Positions 24,822 through 37,724 are shown, counted from the first letter of the stretch. The stretch: 64,000 nucleotides of DNA from Anaeramoeba flamelloides (GCA_027625915.1 JANTQA010000057.1:9796001-9860000), one strand, 5' to 3'. Notes: generated by a model from the sequence alone, not told the origin. Program-made: numbers and translations.

Positions 24822-25889
24822 ATGTTCACAGAAGACAAAACAGAATATTTTGATGAAGAAGATGAACTCTTAAAAAAAGTAAAGAAAATGGCTAAAATGA
24901 TCCGTAAAGCCAAAAAAATTGTTGTCTATACAGGTAAGTAATTAGAAAAACAAAGGAAATAAAAAAAAAAAATATTCAAAATCTTTTTTTTTTTGATCAA
25001 TTTTTACTTCATATAATAAATCTTTTTTTGTATTGTGATCTCAAAAGGAGCTGGTATCAGTACTTCTGCAGGAATACCAGATTATCGAGGACCGAATGGT
25101 GTTTGGACATGTAGAAACGAAGGAAGAAAGGCACCACGTGTAAAAAAAGCGTGGAATTTATTGGAACCAACTTTTGCACATATGTCAATTGCAACTTTAA
25201 TTGAAAGAGGGATTGTCAAACATCTGGTGTCGCAAAATGTGGACGGTCTTCATGTCCATTCGGGCGTCCCACTTGGCAAAATCTCTGAGCTACATGGAAA
25301 CACAAACAAAGAATATTGCCAAGACTGCAAAAAGGAGTATTTCAGGCCATTTTGTGTTGCAGAATCTTCAACAATGAACCATTTAACAGGAAGGATCTGT
25401 GACGAATGCGGAGGCTCGTTAATGGACTCGATCATCAATTTTGGTGAAATATTGAATCCTGAAATCATTTCCAGAGCATTAAATGAAGCTCAAAATTCTG
25501 ATCTTTCGCTCATCTTTGGGACAAGCTTAAGAGTTGCACCTGCAAACAAACTACCAACAATCCCTGTTGAAAATGGAAATGGCAAAATGGCCATTTGTAA
25601 TCTCCAAAGAACACCACTTGATAGCTATTCAAAGCTATTGGTTAGGGGCAAAACTGATAAAGTCTTTAAATTGTTGATGAAAGAATTGCAAATCCCTGTT
25701 CTATCATTTAAAGAAACACTTGAATTAAGAGCTAAGGAAAGAAAAGTCAAGAAATTAAAAAAAAAAAAAAAAAAAAAAAATAAAAAAGAAAATGAAAAAG
25801 AAAAAGTAAAAAAAACAAAAAAAGTGAAGAAAAAATTAATCAAGAAAAAAATACCAAAAAAATCAAACCCTAAATATTTATGGAAATAA
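24822..25889 (+). CDS. Class IV sirtuin, SIRT7-like protein deacylase
   Basis: NAD+-dependent lysine deacylase. Exon 1 (24822-24933) and exon 2 (25048-25889) flank a 114 nt intron with donor GTAAGT and acceptor AAAAG; joining restores YTGAGISTSAGIPDYRG at residues 36-52. The 317-residue product carries SQNVDGLH, the catalytic His120 in ELHGN, zinc ligands Cys128, Cys131, Cys155 and Cys158, INFGE, FGTSLRV and CNLQRTP. The wording RGPNGVW and NLQ-TP-D with a C-terminal Lys-rich tail is closest to SIRT7/SIRT6 (class IV); SIRT7 is nucleolar and acts on chromatin, so a nuclear or nucleolar place is likely by homology. The tail contains a run of about 24 A in the DNA. Another frame after the stop (25840-25995) encodes a plausible acidic ending, so the true C-terminus is uncertain. 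Confidence 0.95.
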
Positions 25890-26143
25890 TAAATTAGAAA
25901 AACCAAAAAAAGTAAAGTCGAAACAAAAACCTATAAAAATTGGCTTTTATGGCCGAGTATTTGGTCAAAATGTTGATGATGATGATTCTGATTAAGTGTT
26001 GTTGTTATTATTATTTCAACATTTTTTATTCTTATTATTTTTTTTTTACCCATTAATGATGTCTTTTATTTTTGATTTCTTGAAATTGAATTTTGAATAT
26101 CAATAAACCCTTAAAATTTATTTTTTAATTTGATTTATTTATA

Positions 26144-26598
26144 TACAGCCGTTCCAAGGCTACCATAAAATTTTAAATAAAACACAATTGAGTTTTCTAT
26201 TCTGATTTTCTATTTTCAAAAAATTGGGAAATAAGAGTTATTATTCCAAAAAAAAATTTCAATAAATGAGCTATTATTCAAATTTAGAAATAATTAATAA
26301 AAAAAAAATTGAAGGTTCATGAAGCACTTAAAACTATTGTTCAAAAATGGTAAATTTTTAAAGATCAGTAAATATTGATATTTTTTTTGAACTTCTTTGG
26401 ACTGATAATTTTGAACTTTCTTGGAATCTTGAATTTTTTTTTTGTTAATTATTTCAAAATTTGAATAATAGCTCATTTATTGAAATTTTTTTTTTGAATA
26501 ATAACTCTTATTAGGGAATTTTTTGTAAATAGACAATAAGAATAGAAAATTCAATTGTGTTTTATTTAAAATTTTATGATAGACTTGAAAAGACTGTA
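26144..26598. mobile_element. 455 bp TA-flanked foldback element
   Basis: Ends read TACAGCCGTTCCAAGGCTAC and, from the other strand, TACAGTCTTTTCAAGTCTAT, then both continue CATAAAATTTTAAATAAAAC. The arms are about 170 bp and include TCAATAAATGAGCTATTATT in both orientations. TA borders and a CAG-type terminus again suggest a Tc1/mariner-derived non-autonomous element, but the sequence differs from MITE family M1. Confidence 0.75.
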
Positions 26599-26675
26599 AG
26601 TTGTAGAATTACTCATTATCTTTCTTTAGATATATTTGTTTTTAAATATTATAATATATATATTCTAACTATATA

Positions 26676-27200
26676 TTAAAAAATTATTACACATTTTAAA
26701 CAGCTGAAAGAATAAGATCACTACATTTTACATCAAATTTCAAAATAATTTTGATTTTACAAACTATTTCATTTTTTGTCTTTTCTATCTTGTATTCATT
26801 CCCTTTTATCCAGTTACTTAATCTATTTCATAGATCTGGATAATTTTTTCGATCGTTGATAGAAGTTTAATTTTGAGTTTGTTGAATATAGAATCATAAC
26901 ATATAATTAGTTGAGAAAATCTTATCATTTGATTGATCAACAATTGTTGGTGGAATTTCAACAAATTTATCAATATAATTTTATAGTCAGCTGCTTGTTT
27001 TATCATTTTGGACAAACTGATGGTTAGTTTATTGTTTTCTATATTTCTTTTATCTTTGTTTAATAAATATTACTCATAAAAGCATTAATAATAAGTAACT
27101 TAAGTATGATTTAATCTTACGTTTGGAAAATATACAATAAATTGAATTTTTTTTTTTATTTTTGATTTTAGGTGTACCTAAATTTTTGGAATGGGGTTTA
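26676..27200 (+). mobile_element. Dispersed TIR element R1, copy 3
   Basis: The right end GGAATGGGGTTTA is intact at 27188-27200; the left end is decayed but the interior (TTTAAACAGCTGAAAGAATA, TTGATCAACAATTGTTGGTG, ATTTTGGACAAAC) follows the family order seen at 37028-37556. Confidence 0.65.
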
Positions 27201-29906
27201 TATTCAAATATTATAAATTGAGAAAAATGATTCTAATTTGAAAATTTAAAATCAAAGTTAGATTTTGATTTTCTTGTCATCTTCGCTATTAATTTGGAAA
27301 ATTTGGGATTTTTTGAATTACGACCATTATCAAAGGATTAAAATTGATAGATTTTGAAAACTTACACTATATCACAATAAGAACCGTTCTGGGTAATCAA
27401 TTGTTCATATATTTATGGAGTAAAATGAGAAAAAAATTTATTTTAATTTCAAATAAAAAATTTTCAATTTCAAGTATACCTTGAAATTCCATTTTTTTGA
27501 TCAAATTAAGATATTAGTTAAAATTCTAAAATTTAAATATTTTCAACAAAAAAGGACTGAAACCATACAAATTATTAATAAATTTTCCAAAAAGAGAATT
27601 CATTTTTTTCGAGCTGATAAAGAAATCTTTTTACTAAGTTTGATTAAATCTTTATAAAAATATTTTTTTTAAAATTTTTGGAAAAAAAATAAATCAGATC
27701 TACTTCGCACCTTAAGGACTACACTAAAGTTCTGGAGAGTATTTAATTATTGTATTGTTTTTACTTTTACTTCTCAAAAAGAATTTTCATTCTGAAAAAA
27801 AATGATAAAAAATAACTTGTTTTCAAAAATCAAACCAATAAATAAATAAAAATTTTATTCATAAGGATTTGTGAATGAAAATTTGACAAAAAAATGACAT
27901 TAAGGGAATTTCAAGAAAAAATTCAAATTTAAAAACATTTCAAACTAATACAAATAACAGAAAAAAATATTTGGAACAGAACAGAAATTATTTATGTATT
28001 TAAAGATTTGGAAATGAAAAGTATGAAATTGTATAATAAATTTTTTTTTCTCGATTTAAGAAAGGGTAAAATTAGTGAAAATTGTTGGGATTGTGAAAAA
28101 TATCATATTTTTTGTATAAGAAATTCGAATATGTAGATTGAACTGAGATTATATAAACATTTCTAGAGTTTTTTCATCAACAATTTCACTGTTTTCACAC
28201 GAAAATTTAGTCTTTTATTTAAATATTGTTCTATAAACATTTCAAAAAACAATCAAATTTCTTTTTTGATAAAATCATTTATTTAATTAACCAATGTTTT
28301 AAATTTAAAATCATTTTTCTGTGTGCTCTAATCAGTCTTTATGGGTTGGTAAATCTCACAAATTTTAGTCCAGTTAGATCTAAGAAGTAAAAAATGGAAT
28401 ATTTTTCCTAAAATTGTAAGTTTGTATCAAAAAATGAAAAAGAGGTTCGGAAAAAATCTGCTTTTTCTTTAAATTTACCTTTAGAACAATTTTTAAAGCC
28501 CTCACACCTTTTCTAGATTTTTTTATATTTTATCATAATCAAAGGAAGTAAATTAAAAGTGTCTTAAAAGTTTTTTTAAAGGCTCAAAATCTAGTAAATT
28601 TGCATTTTTTCGATGAACAAACCTTTGTTATTTCCTAAAAAGAGATATTTTGAGAATAATCCACGTAAGTCGGTTTGGTATTGTATCGAATTCGCCAAAA
28701 TTCCTATTTCCGAAAATTGGAAGATCATTTTTTCTTGAAATGAAACATAATTTTATTTTTAGTTTACAAAAACTGAATAAAATTTGCAAAGAGAATTTCC
28801 ATTAGATCGTTTCAAGTAAAATTCCTAACAGCTTTCTCACACAACCTCATTACAATTTATCTTGATACTAACATATAGGCCTTGAGAGAAATAATAAAAT
28901 CAAAAAAAAAATATCATATGAAGATAAAATAGGTGTTTTGTATGTTTGGAAGTATCCTATCTGTTCAAAAATATAATCTACCAAATACTATATCACAAAA
29001 GAGTTGTTGTAAACTTCACTTTTTCAAAAAACAAAAAGAATCAAAATAAATAAAATGAAAAGAATACCCCAACTCTTTTGTTGGAATTAATCTGATTTAT
29101 CAAGACACAGAACAACCCAAGTAATTTAGTGATCAAAAATCAAAGAAAATGTGATCATTTAAAGTTCGACTTATTTATTGAAAATGAATGAAATGATTGT
29201 CATTTTTTTAAGTTAGAAAATCTCAGTTATTTTTCTTTTTCATTTTTATGTTTCTTTGCGAGGTTTTCGAGTTTAATTATCTGAAATTTTTTGATTATTT
29301 TTTCATTCTAAAAATTCCAAAATACTTTTTTGATCTTTATTAGAGAATATTTTGAAGATCATGAGTTCTCCTTGTAAATGATATTGAATAAAAAGGCATT
29401 GAGGGTATTTAATAAAAACTGAATCGGAGTAGTTAAGATAGTACAATAATTGTTACATAATTTTTTCTAATAAGGAAAGTCATATTGTTTCTAAATTTGT
29501 TTTAATTTGGAAATCAAATTTCAAACTCAATTTTTTTGAGAAATAATTTGAGACGAATATTGGAACGGGTCAACTAAAATTAAGAAGTAAAGTAACACTT
29601 CCTATTTAAGTCTCCGAAGAATATTTGAATTGAGAATAATTATCAATGCGAAATTTGACCCTTTACAAAAATAAAAAGAAATAGAAAAAAAGTTCACTTA
29701 TTTTACTTTGTTGTTAAAAGTTAAAAAAAAAAAAGGTTGAACTTTATTGTTAAATTCAAAACAAAATCTTGTAAAAAACATGTAAAAAATTTTTGGAATA
29801 TAAATTTGAGGCAAAATAAAAAGTTAAAAATTAAAAATCTCATTTTTTTTCATTTTTTATAAAACAAAAAAAATTTTTTTTTCAACTTATTTCTTTTTAG
29901 TTATTG

Positions 29907-32900
29907 ATGTCTACAAAAAGCAATAGTAGTTTCAAGGAAAAAAGAAAAAGAAATCAGGAAGGAGATGTAAAACAAAAGAAAAGAATTAGTAAAGGAAAAG
30001 GAAAAGAAGGAAGAAGTCTGAATGGGAGAGTTGTAAGAAGAGGTAAAACTCTAAAAAAAAAAAAAAAAATTGTATCAAATAAATCAAAAAGTAAAGTCAA
30101 TGAAAAGAAAATAAAACGAAATTCCAAAGTGGGAAAACGAGAGTCTACAAATGGCAAAATTGAGGATCAAGATTGGGTTGAATTAGGAAAAACAACACCC
30201 AAAAAAACTATAAAAACTGCAAAAACAAAAACAAAAAGAGCAACTGCAACAAAAACAAAAGCAAAAGAAAAAACACCAACAAAAGCAAAAACAACACAAT
30301 TCAAGAAAAAAAAACTTCACTCAAGAACAATCTCAAAAACCACAAGACCAAAAAAAAGAAAAAACAAAAAACTTATTTCAATCAATAAAACAAAAAGTCA
30401 ACCTAACTCACCGATTGTGAAAAGAAACGAAAAACTGAAAAAGGTTACAAAGCTTTACAGCGATAAAAAAAGCAAAAAACAAACACAAATGGATCTATCA
30501 AAATACTTTCAAAAAAGAACTACAAAAACAACAAAATCAAAATCAAAAACAACAAAATCAAAATCAAAATCAAAATCAAAAGCAAAAACAAAAACAACAA
30601 AAACAATCACAAAAACTAAGAAACCAATGCAAACCAAACCAAAGATTGTTAAAAAAAGAACGATAATCAAAAAAATCAATTTGAAGAAGAAATTTTTAAA
30701 TCCAAAAAAAAATAAAACAAAAACAAAAACAGAAACAGAAACAGAAACAGAGAAGAATAAAATAGAACACAAGTCCTCTCAAAAGCAAACCTTTGTTGAA
30801 CCCCAATTAAACAAAGAAAAAGACAAAGACAAAGACAAATACAAATACAAAGAGGAAGAAGAAAATGTAGAGCTTGGACTACTGACTTCAAGTGAATCTG
30901 ATGAAGAAAATCCAGATGATTATCGAAAAGGAGGTTACCACCCAACAAAAGTCGGTGAGATTTTCAAAAAGCGGTATAAGGCACTATTTAAGATCGGGTG
31001 GGGATACTTTTCCACAGTCTGGTTAATTGAAGATATCAAATATGGAGGTAAACTGGTGAGAACAAAGACTGGCAAAATTATCAAAAAAGAAAAATGTTTG
31101 GCTTTGAAAATCGTCAAATCTTCAAAAGTTTTTGCTCAAGTTGCCATTGATGAAATCAAAATATTAATGAAAAGTTCTTCAAACAACACAAACCAAGCTT
31201 CACCCGTTGTAAGGTTACACGACCATTTTCTACATCAAGGACCAAATGGCAAACGTAATATTCTTTCCTTTTTCTTTTTCTCATTTCTCTTTACCTTTTT
31301 ACTTTTTGCTTTTTACTTACTTTTTCTTGAGTGAAAATTTTTCAAAAAAAAAAAAAAAAAGATACCCCTTAAAAAACTTTTCTGGATTTTGACTTTTTTT
31401 TTTGAGTATTTTTGGAGAAAAACAACTAAACTTTTGTTTTAAAATTAGTCCATTTTTTTAAAGAGTTTGCTTGACTTTTTTTTTTGGTTTTTAAAAATTT
31501 GAGATAAAAAATTTTTTTTTTTTTTTTGTTGAAAAGATGAAAGCCCGAACAAGTTAAAATATAACCAAAACAGTCCAATCCAAAATCAAAACAAATCAAT
31601 TCAATTTTTACTAAAATCAAAACGAGACCCCATTTTGGTTGTTTAAATATTACAAACCCAATTTTGAAAAAAAAAAAATGTCATTTGTTTTTTCTCATAT
31701 TTGAAGTCTTCTACTTTCAGATTTCCTTACACAAACTTTAGTCAATTGGAATTCAATTCTCTACCACTTAACCAAACTTTTTTAGAGCTCTCCTAGTTTT
31801 ATTTTCTTCTATCTCAATTTTTTTTTTGGAAAACTTCAAAAATCAACAAAAAATTCAAAATCTTAAAATTAGAAATCTAAAAAGTGCAAATAACAAATCA
31901 CAAAGAAAAAATAACTGATAATAATCATAACAAAATCCAATTAATTACTAGGTTTTGATACAATTTATTGAAAAAATTAACCAACTTCCACTTAATCCAA
32001 CAATATTTCTAAATTTAAATTAATGATTAAGATATATAGATCTAGTAGAATGTTTACTTTTTTAATGTAAAAGAAAAAAAATCCAAAAAATAATTTTTAA
32101 TTAGCGATTGAAAATAAATAAATAAAAAATTAATCATCAAGAAAAATAAAATATCTAAAAATTAATCGTCAATAAAACATTAAATTATTTTGATGAAATC
32201 AAAAATTATTAGTCTTGATATTTAATTTAATGCTCTTATTTGCAAAAAAGATTTGAAAATTTTTATTTATGTTTTTAATTTTAACAATAAAATTAAAATC
32301 TTTTTTAAAAAAAAAAATAATTTACCAAGAGCAAATTTATTATTTTTAATATTTGATTTTATCTTTTGTAAAATTTCAGAAAAGAAATTTTTCAAAAAAT
32401 CTTTTTTTTTTTTCTATTAAATTTTATTTCAGAATAATAAAGACAGAAAATTAAAATATCTTTACAAATAAAACAATTAAATTGATTTCTCCTTCGATAT
32501 ATAACAAACACTAAACCAATATATTTTTCAATTTTCTTATCCTCATTACTAATATGCTTATTTCATATATTTGTATTATTTTCAGATTTTCTGAATTTTT
32601 GTAATTACTCAGACAATTTTACAGACTTTTGGTCAAATGAAAGAAATTTAAAATTGAATAAATGATCAAATATTCCAAAAAAAATTTATAAAAATACAAA
32701 AAAATAATTTAAACAATGAAAAGAAAAAAAAAAAATATTTTTAATCAAATACAAGAGAAAGAAAAGAAAGAAAAGCAAGAAAAGCAAAAAATAAAAGAAA
32801 GTACAAAATATAAAAAACTTATTTTTTTAAAAAGTTTTGTTTTTTTACCCCGAGTGTTTAATATATTGTTGGTTATTTGCTTTTATGTTAATTTTTTCAA

Positions 32901-35324
32901 AAATTTCTAAATCACCAACATCAAAATACAACATTTTTTTGTAATACCTTGCTCATAAAAAGTTAATTCTAGTCCAAGGAATTATTATCTTATTTATCAA
33001 AAGTTGATCCCCAGACAAGCCAATTCTATATAAGAAGAAGTTAAATTGTAACTACCATTTCTCTTGTTTGATGCTTTGCGAACTATATTAGAACCACAAA
33101 ATTGATTATTTTTCTTATTCTCTACTTTTTAATAAAAAAACAAAATAAAAAGAATTACTTTTTTCAAAGAATTAATTCCCTGAATCCCTATTTTCAAAAT
33201 AAATCATTCAAATTTTAAATCATATATCTCTCAAACATAAACTCTTTTTCAAATAAAAGGGAATATAAAATTTCAAGAATTATTCATAATTGAATCAAAT
33301 TAATTGTAGTATCATTCTAAAATATAATAAACTCTTTAAAACATAAAAAAAAACACTCTTCTGAATATTCAGAACTCATAAAAACAAAACAATAAAAATT
33401 AAAATTAAATATTTTAAAAATTGATGTGCCCTTAAATTTGAATTGAGAAATCTCGCTTTGTAAATTATTAAAGAAAAAAAAATTATCAAACCAATAAAAA
33501 CCTTTGAACAAGGTGAATTGGGAAAAAGTTCCTTATCTTTCTATTGATAACTCTTTACAAATCAAACTTTTGTTCTTTAAAGTCTCATTTTCAAGGTAAA
33601 GTAGAAATTCATATGGTTCTTTCGTTGGAATTGTTTTTTTTCTTTATTTTCTCTTTTCTTTGTTCCATACACCAACCCATTAATGGTCTTTTTTAATTTC
33701 TATATCTAGCTCATTCGAAATCAAACTTAAACTGTTTCCATTTTTACACTGGCAGATTATTTTCAAATTGTTTTCTTCTTATCTCGTTTTTTTAATTTTC
33801 CAACTGTTCACTATCCATAAATAAAAAACCAAAAAATGAAAAAATGAACAATTCAAATGAAAATCACCAACAAGTAATTATATTATTAACAATCAAATTT
33901 AATAGTATTGATGATTTGAGAGGTGTGCCCTTTTGTTTGAAAAAGAGTTTATGTCTAATATTAAATAATTTTTATTGAATTGTTTTTTTTTTTATTATAT
34001 ATTTTTGTATAAAAAATTTATGATTTTTATTTTTTTTTTTCATTTAAATCATTGATCTCTTAATTATCTTTATATTTGCTTAATTTTTTTTTTTTTATTT
34101 TTTTTTATCATAAATGAACTATATTTAATAGATATTTGTATGGCCTTTGAATTTCTTGATCAAAAAAACCTTTTAAGCTTAATTAGACAATATGGAGTTA
34201 ATGGGCTACCTATACCGATTGTTAAAGAAATCACTAGACAAGCCTTGAAAGGATTAGATCATTTACACTCAAAGTGTAAAATAATTCATACTGATATTAA
34301 ACCGGAAAACATCATGTTATATAGTAAAATTGGTAACATTCCGACAAGGTTAAAAGAAAAAATGGAACACGCACAAAAAAGAACAGAATTAAAAAAACAA
34401 TTAAATTTACAAGGAAAGAAAATAAATCAAAATCAAAATACCAATAAAAAACAAAGAGGGAAAAGCAATAACAATGATCCAAAACAAAATTCTGAAGAAC
34501 ATTCTGAATCTGATAGCAACTCTGACGATTTTATGAATATTACAAAAACAGGGGGAGAAATGACTCAACAATTTATACATCGACAAAGTAAGACTAGATT
34601 AATAAAAACTTTGAATAAAGAAGGAAATAATTATCTGCTCAAGAAAAAAAATAAGAAATTTGAAAAATCAGGTTCAGGATTATCTTTAACCAAGAAAGAA
34701 CAAGATTTACTTTTGAATGGGTTAAATAACAATAACGAAGATGAACATGAACATGAAAAAGAAAAAAGAAAAAAAAGAGAACAATTTTTAAAAAAAGTAA
34801 CGCCTGATAGAATCAAATGCAAAATTGTTGATTTAGGGAATGCATGTTGGTATGATAAACATTTTTCAAGTGAAATTCAAACGAGAGAATATCGAAGCCC
34901 AGAAGTAATTTTAGGACATGACTATGACTGGACAGCTGACATTTGGTCCATGGGATGCATGATTTTCGAATTATTGACGGGCGAAGTTTTATTTTCACCA
35001 AGCAAGGGTGATGGCTATTCAAAGGACGAAGACCATTTGGCTTTAATAATGGAAATGTTTGGTAAAATTCCCAAAGACATGCTCTTAACTGGTAAAAATT
35101 CAAAAAAGGTTGCAGATCCAAACGATGGAAATTTGAAAAGTGTAAAAAACTTGCATTTCTGGCAATTGGAAGATGTTTTAATTGAAAAATATGAATTTAA
35201 TCAAAAAACATCACAAGAAATCGCCAATTTTTTAAAGCCAATGTTTGAATACGATCTCAAAAAAAGAACTTCGGCAAAGGAATTATTAAAACATCCTTGG
35301 TTAAAAATTGATAAAAAAATTTGA
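29907..35324 (+). CDS. SRPK-type serine/arginine protein kinase
   Basis: Exons 29907-31254 and 34132-35324 join to 846 residues. The split codon c/at (His) restores NGKHICMAFEFLD, a typical SRPK segment. The N-terminal ~330 residues are Lys/Thr-rich with nuclear-signal-like stretches and a PIP-box-like QMDLSKYF (194-201). The bilobed kinase starts near residue 345 (ATP loop IGWGYFSTVW, ALKIVKS lysine), continues with HTDIKPEN (502-509), then a low-complexity spacer of about 170 residues, then DLGNA instead of DFG, TREYRSPEVI and DIWSMGCMIFELLTG. The spacer and DLGNA are hallmarks of SRPKs, which phosphorylate RS-domain splicing proteins in cytoplasm and nucleus. The ATG at 29907 is the first in-frame start. 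The intron between the hinge-side strands is 2,877 nt, with donor GTAATA and acceptor AATAG. Confidence 0.95.
31255..34131 (+). other. 2.9 kb intron of the SRPK gene
   Basis: Bounded by GTAATA and ATTTAATAG; the flanking exons restore the kinase frame exactly, so the boundary is well supported. The interior is A/T-rich on both strands, with no long ORF, no recognised repeat family and no inverted repeat of note. No second gene is visible inside. Confidence 0.85.
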
Positions 35325-35460
35325 TATAAATATTTATTACTTGATTTCATTTTCTTTGTTTTTCAATTTTTTATGTTTTTATTTTATTTTACTTATTGAT
35401 TAATTAAGTGTTTTGATGATAGCATACATCATCACGATATTAGTAATAAATTCACGATAG

Positions 35461-36164
35461 TACACTACAAGGAAAATTTAAATAATGAAAATTAAAGTTA
35501 GCCTAAACTATACATTGGATTTCAGTTATACTTGTTTTATAAATTATTTTTTCAAAGTTATCATAATTTTATGTAATAAAAATAGGATAGCTTTTAAACT
35601 CATGAAAATCTGAATACCCCCCTTTTCAAAAATACCGACTTTTGAAAAAAACACCTATTTTCAGGGTATTTTTTTATTGGAAAAAGTTGAAATGAATTAA
35701 TTTTTGATTGAACATTAAGATTGAAAAACGAATAAATGTTAAAGCAATTTGCCGAAAACAACAGGGAACGTATATAAAAACTCAAACATGGAAAAAAATA
35801 AAATGATAAAAAATATTCCAAAAACAAATAAAAAATCAGATTTTCAATTTAATTTAGCGATATCTTTTAATTGAAATATTTTGTGCTATTTTCAAATTGA
35901 AAAATATGTTTCCTTTTAGACTATTAAAAAAATACTTGAAAATTATCTCTCTACTAAGTCAATGAAAAAATTCAAAAATTTTTTAATTAAAAATGAAAAA
36001 AATATTACTGAAAAATTTCATTTTTTTTTTCAATTCCTATTAATATCTATTAAAGTTGTAAACCTCATTGAAAATTGTTATGTATAATAATGTTTATTAT
36101 ATGAGTGTATTTCAAAAATACAAAATATAGAGATTTTTTTTGAAAAAATTTTCCTTGTAGTGTA
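35461..36164. mobile_element. 704 bp element with CACTACAAGG-type terminal inverted repeats
   Basis: Exact 19 bp inverted termini TACACTACAAGGAAAATTT at 35461-35479 and its complement ending at 36164. The terminus CACTACAAGG resembles that of CACTA (EnSpm) transposons; the flanking TA could instead be a TA target duplication. No transposase frame is present, so it is non-autonomous. Confidence 0.65.
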
Positions 36165-36345
36165 TTATAAGGAATCGTGATGCGATTAGTCTTACTTTAT
36201 CACGAGAAATCATAAAATTGCGATATTTCATATTATCACTTTATTAGCAATAAATTTGTGATTATCTTAAAAAATCGTGATTAATCCAACTTTATTACAA
36301 TAAAATCATAAAATCACAAGAAACCACAAAATCGCAATAATCTAC
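36165..36345. repeat. Degenerate ATCACGA/TCGTGAT repeat tract
   Basis: Irregularly spaced copies of ATCGTGAT, ATCACGAGAAATCATAAA, AAATCGTGAT and AAATCACAAGAAACC-like units. A shorter stretch of the same motif lies on the other side of the 704 bp element (35425-35460), which suggests the element inserted into the tract. Confidence 0.5.
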
Positions 36346-37027
36346 AAAAAGGAGAAAAAATAGAAAATTAATTTTTTGAAATCTTAAAAAAAAATATCTT
36401 GAATCTTACAAAAGCCTCAAGACTTTTACAATGCTTTTCCCCTTTAAAAATGTTAGAAAGTTTTTACAAGGGTTGTGAATAGTCTTCAAGTGTTTGTAAT
36501 TTTGAAAAACAGAAATATTTAATGAAAGTATGTTTTTTTTTATATTTGAAAACAAATTATTTATTTCTTTTCATTTGATTTTTTACTTACAAAATATAAA
36601 ATCTCAAACGAATTTAATATATCAAACATATAAAAATCCATTCAAAAAATGTATTTGAATATAAAAGAGGTGTTTTTTTTTTTAAATGGGGATATTTTCT
36701 TCACAAGTTAAATAACCAAAAAGAAGAAGGAGGAAATTTTCATCATTATTGGTGATCGATACAAAAACATCTACTAAACTCTAGTCAGTTTTCTGAAAAA
36801 TTCAAAGATACAAAAATAAGAATAAAAGAATAACAAAACTAAGGCCCAAAGAAATTTTTATAATTGGTGATAATATGAATTGATATAGTGAAAGATTTTG
36901 AAAGGTTATCCAACTTCTTTAAGCTTTCTGGGAATATTAAAAATGATTTAACTGAAGAACACCTTCTTTTGAGTAGACCTGAAGTGTTGACTGTTTTATA
37001 AGCATTTTTATTCATTACAATTGATAA

Positions 37028-37556
37028 TAAACAAAAATCCAAAAATTTTTAACACACTTTAAACAGTTGAAAGAATAACAATACTACATTTTGTATTCAA
37101 TTTCGAAATATTTTTGATTTAACAAACTATTTCATTTTTATCTTTTTTGTTTTGTATTCATTTCCTATTTTCAAGTTATATAATCTTTTTCTTTTTTACT
37201 TGAAATTTTTTCTGATGATTGATTTTAGGGTATATTTTGAGTTTGTTTAAATAGAAAAAACACATACAATTGATCTAATAATATCTAATTATTTGATCGA
37301 TCAACAATTGTTCGTGAAATTTCAACAAATTTACCAATATATTTTTTTGTTCCACACTTTTCATTATTTTGGACAAATCATTTTTCTATGTTTTATTTTT
37401 TTTTATATTTTATTTGGATAAAAATGATTACTTATAAAACATTAATAAACTGTAACTTGGTGTAGTTTTATATGATGTTTAGAAAAATCTAATATATTGG
37501 TTTTATTTTGCCTATTTTTGATTTTGAAAGTGTCTAATATTTTGGAATGGGGTTTA
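37028..37556 (+). mobile_element. Dispersed TIR element R1, copy 4 (best preserved)
   Basis: Starts TAAACAAAAATCCAAAAATT and ends TTTTGGAATGGGGTTTA, 529 bp. The ends are imperfect inverted repeats. The interior matches the reverse-orientation copy at 10091-10634 along its length (for example AACTTGGTGTAGTTTTATAT). No coding capacity. Confidence 0.7.
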
Positions 37557-37724
37557 TTTTACAAATAAAAAAAACATCAAGAAAACCACCAATAGGTTTT
37601 TTTAAATTTAAAAAACAGTAAAATGCAATTTCAAAATTCTTATTTAGAATTTAACAAAAAATGTAAAATTGATTTCAAAGAATAATTTTTTTTATCTAGG
37701 AAATTTATTTCTTTGGTATATTTT

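Larger units (their letters stand above)
25890..29906. other. Intergenic with foldback and R1 element
   Basis: No gene supported. The first 106 bases may still be sirtuin coding in another frame. Contains a 455 bp foldback (26144-26598) and an R1 element (about 26676-27200) only 80 bases apart. From 27200 to 29906 I see only A/T-rich sequence with no repeat of clear structure. Confidence 0.6.
35325..37724. other. Intergenic between SRPK and Arf-GEF (tail to tail)
   Basis: The two genes converge here. Contains a 704 bp TIR element (35461-36164), tandem-like ATCACGA/TCGTGAT sequence around it (35425-35460 and 36165-36345), an R1 element (37028-37556), and a minus-strand frame of 58 residues from an ATG at 37015 that I do not support as a gene. 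Confidence 0.6.

Noticed and set aside
31255-31334. Reading of SRPK exon 1 through the donor into a Phe/Leu-rich tail
   Set aside because: Splicing at 31254/34132 restores the conserved kinase sequence exactly; the tail is intron.
36839-37015. 58-residue minus-strand frame from an ATG at 37015
   Set aside because: No family and no splice partner found. Codon character is only slightly better than noise.
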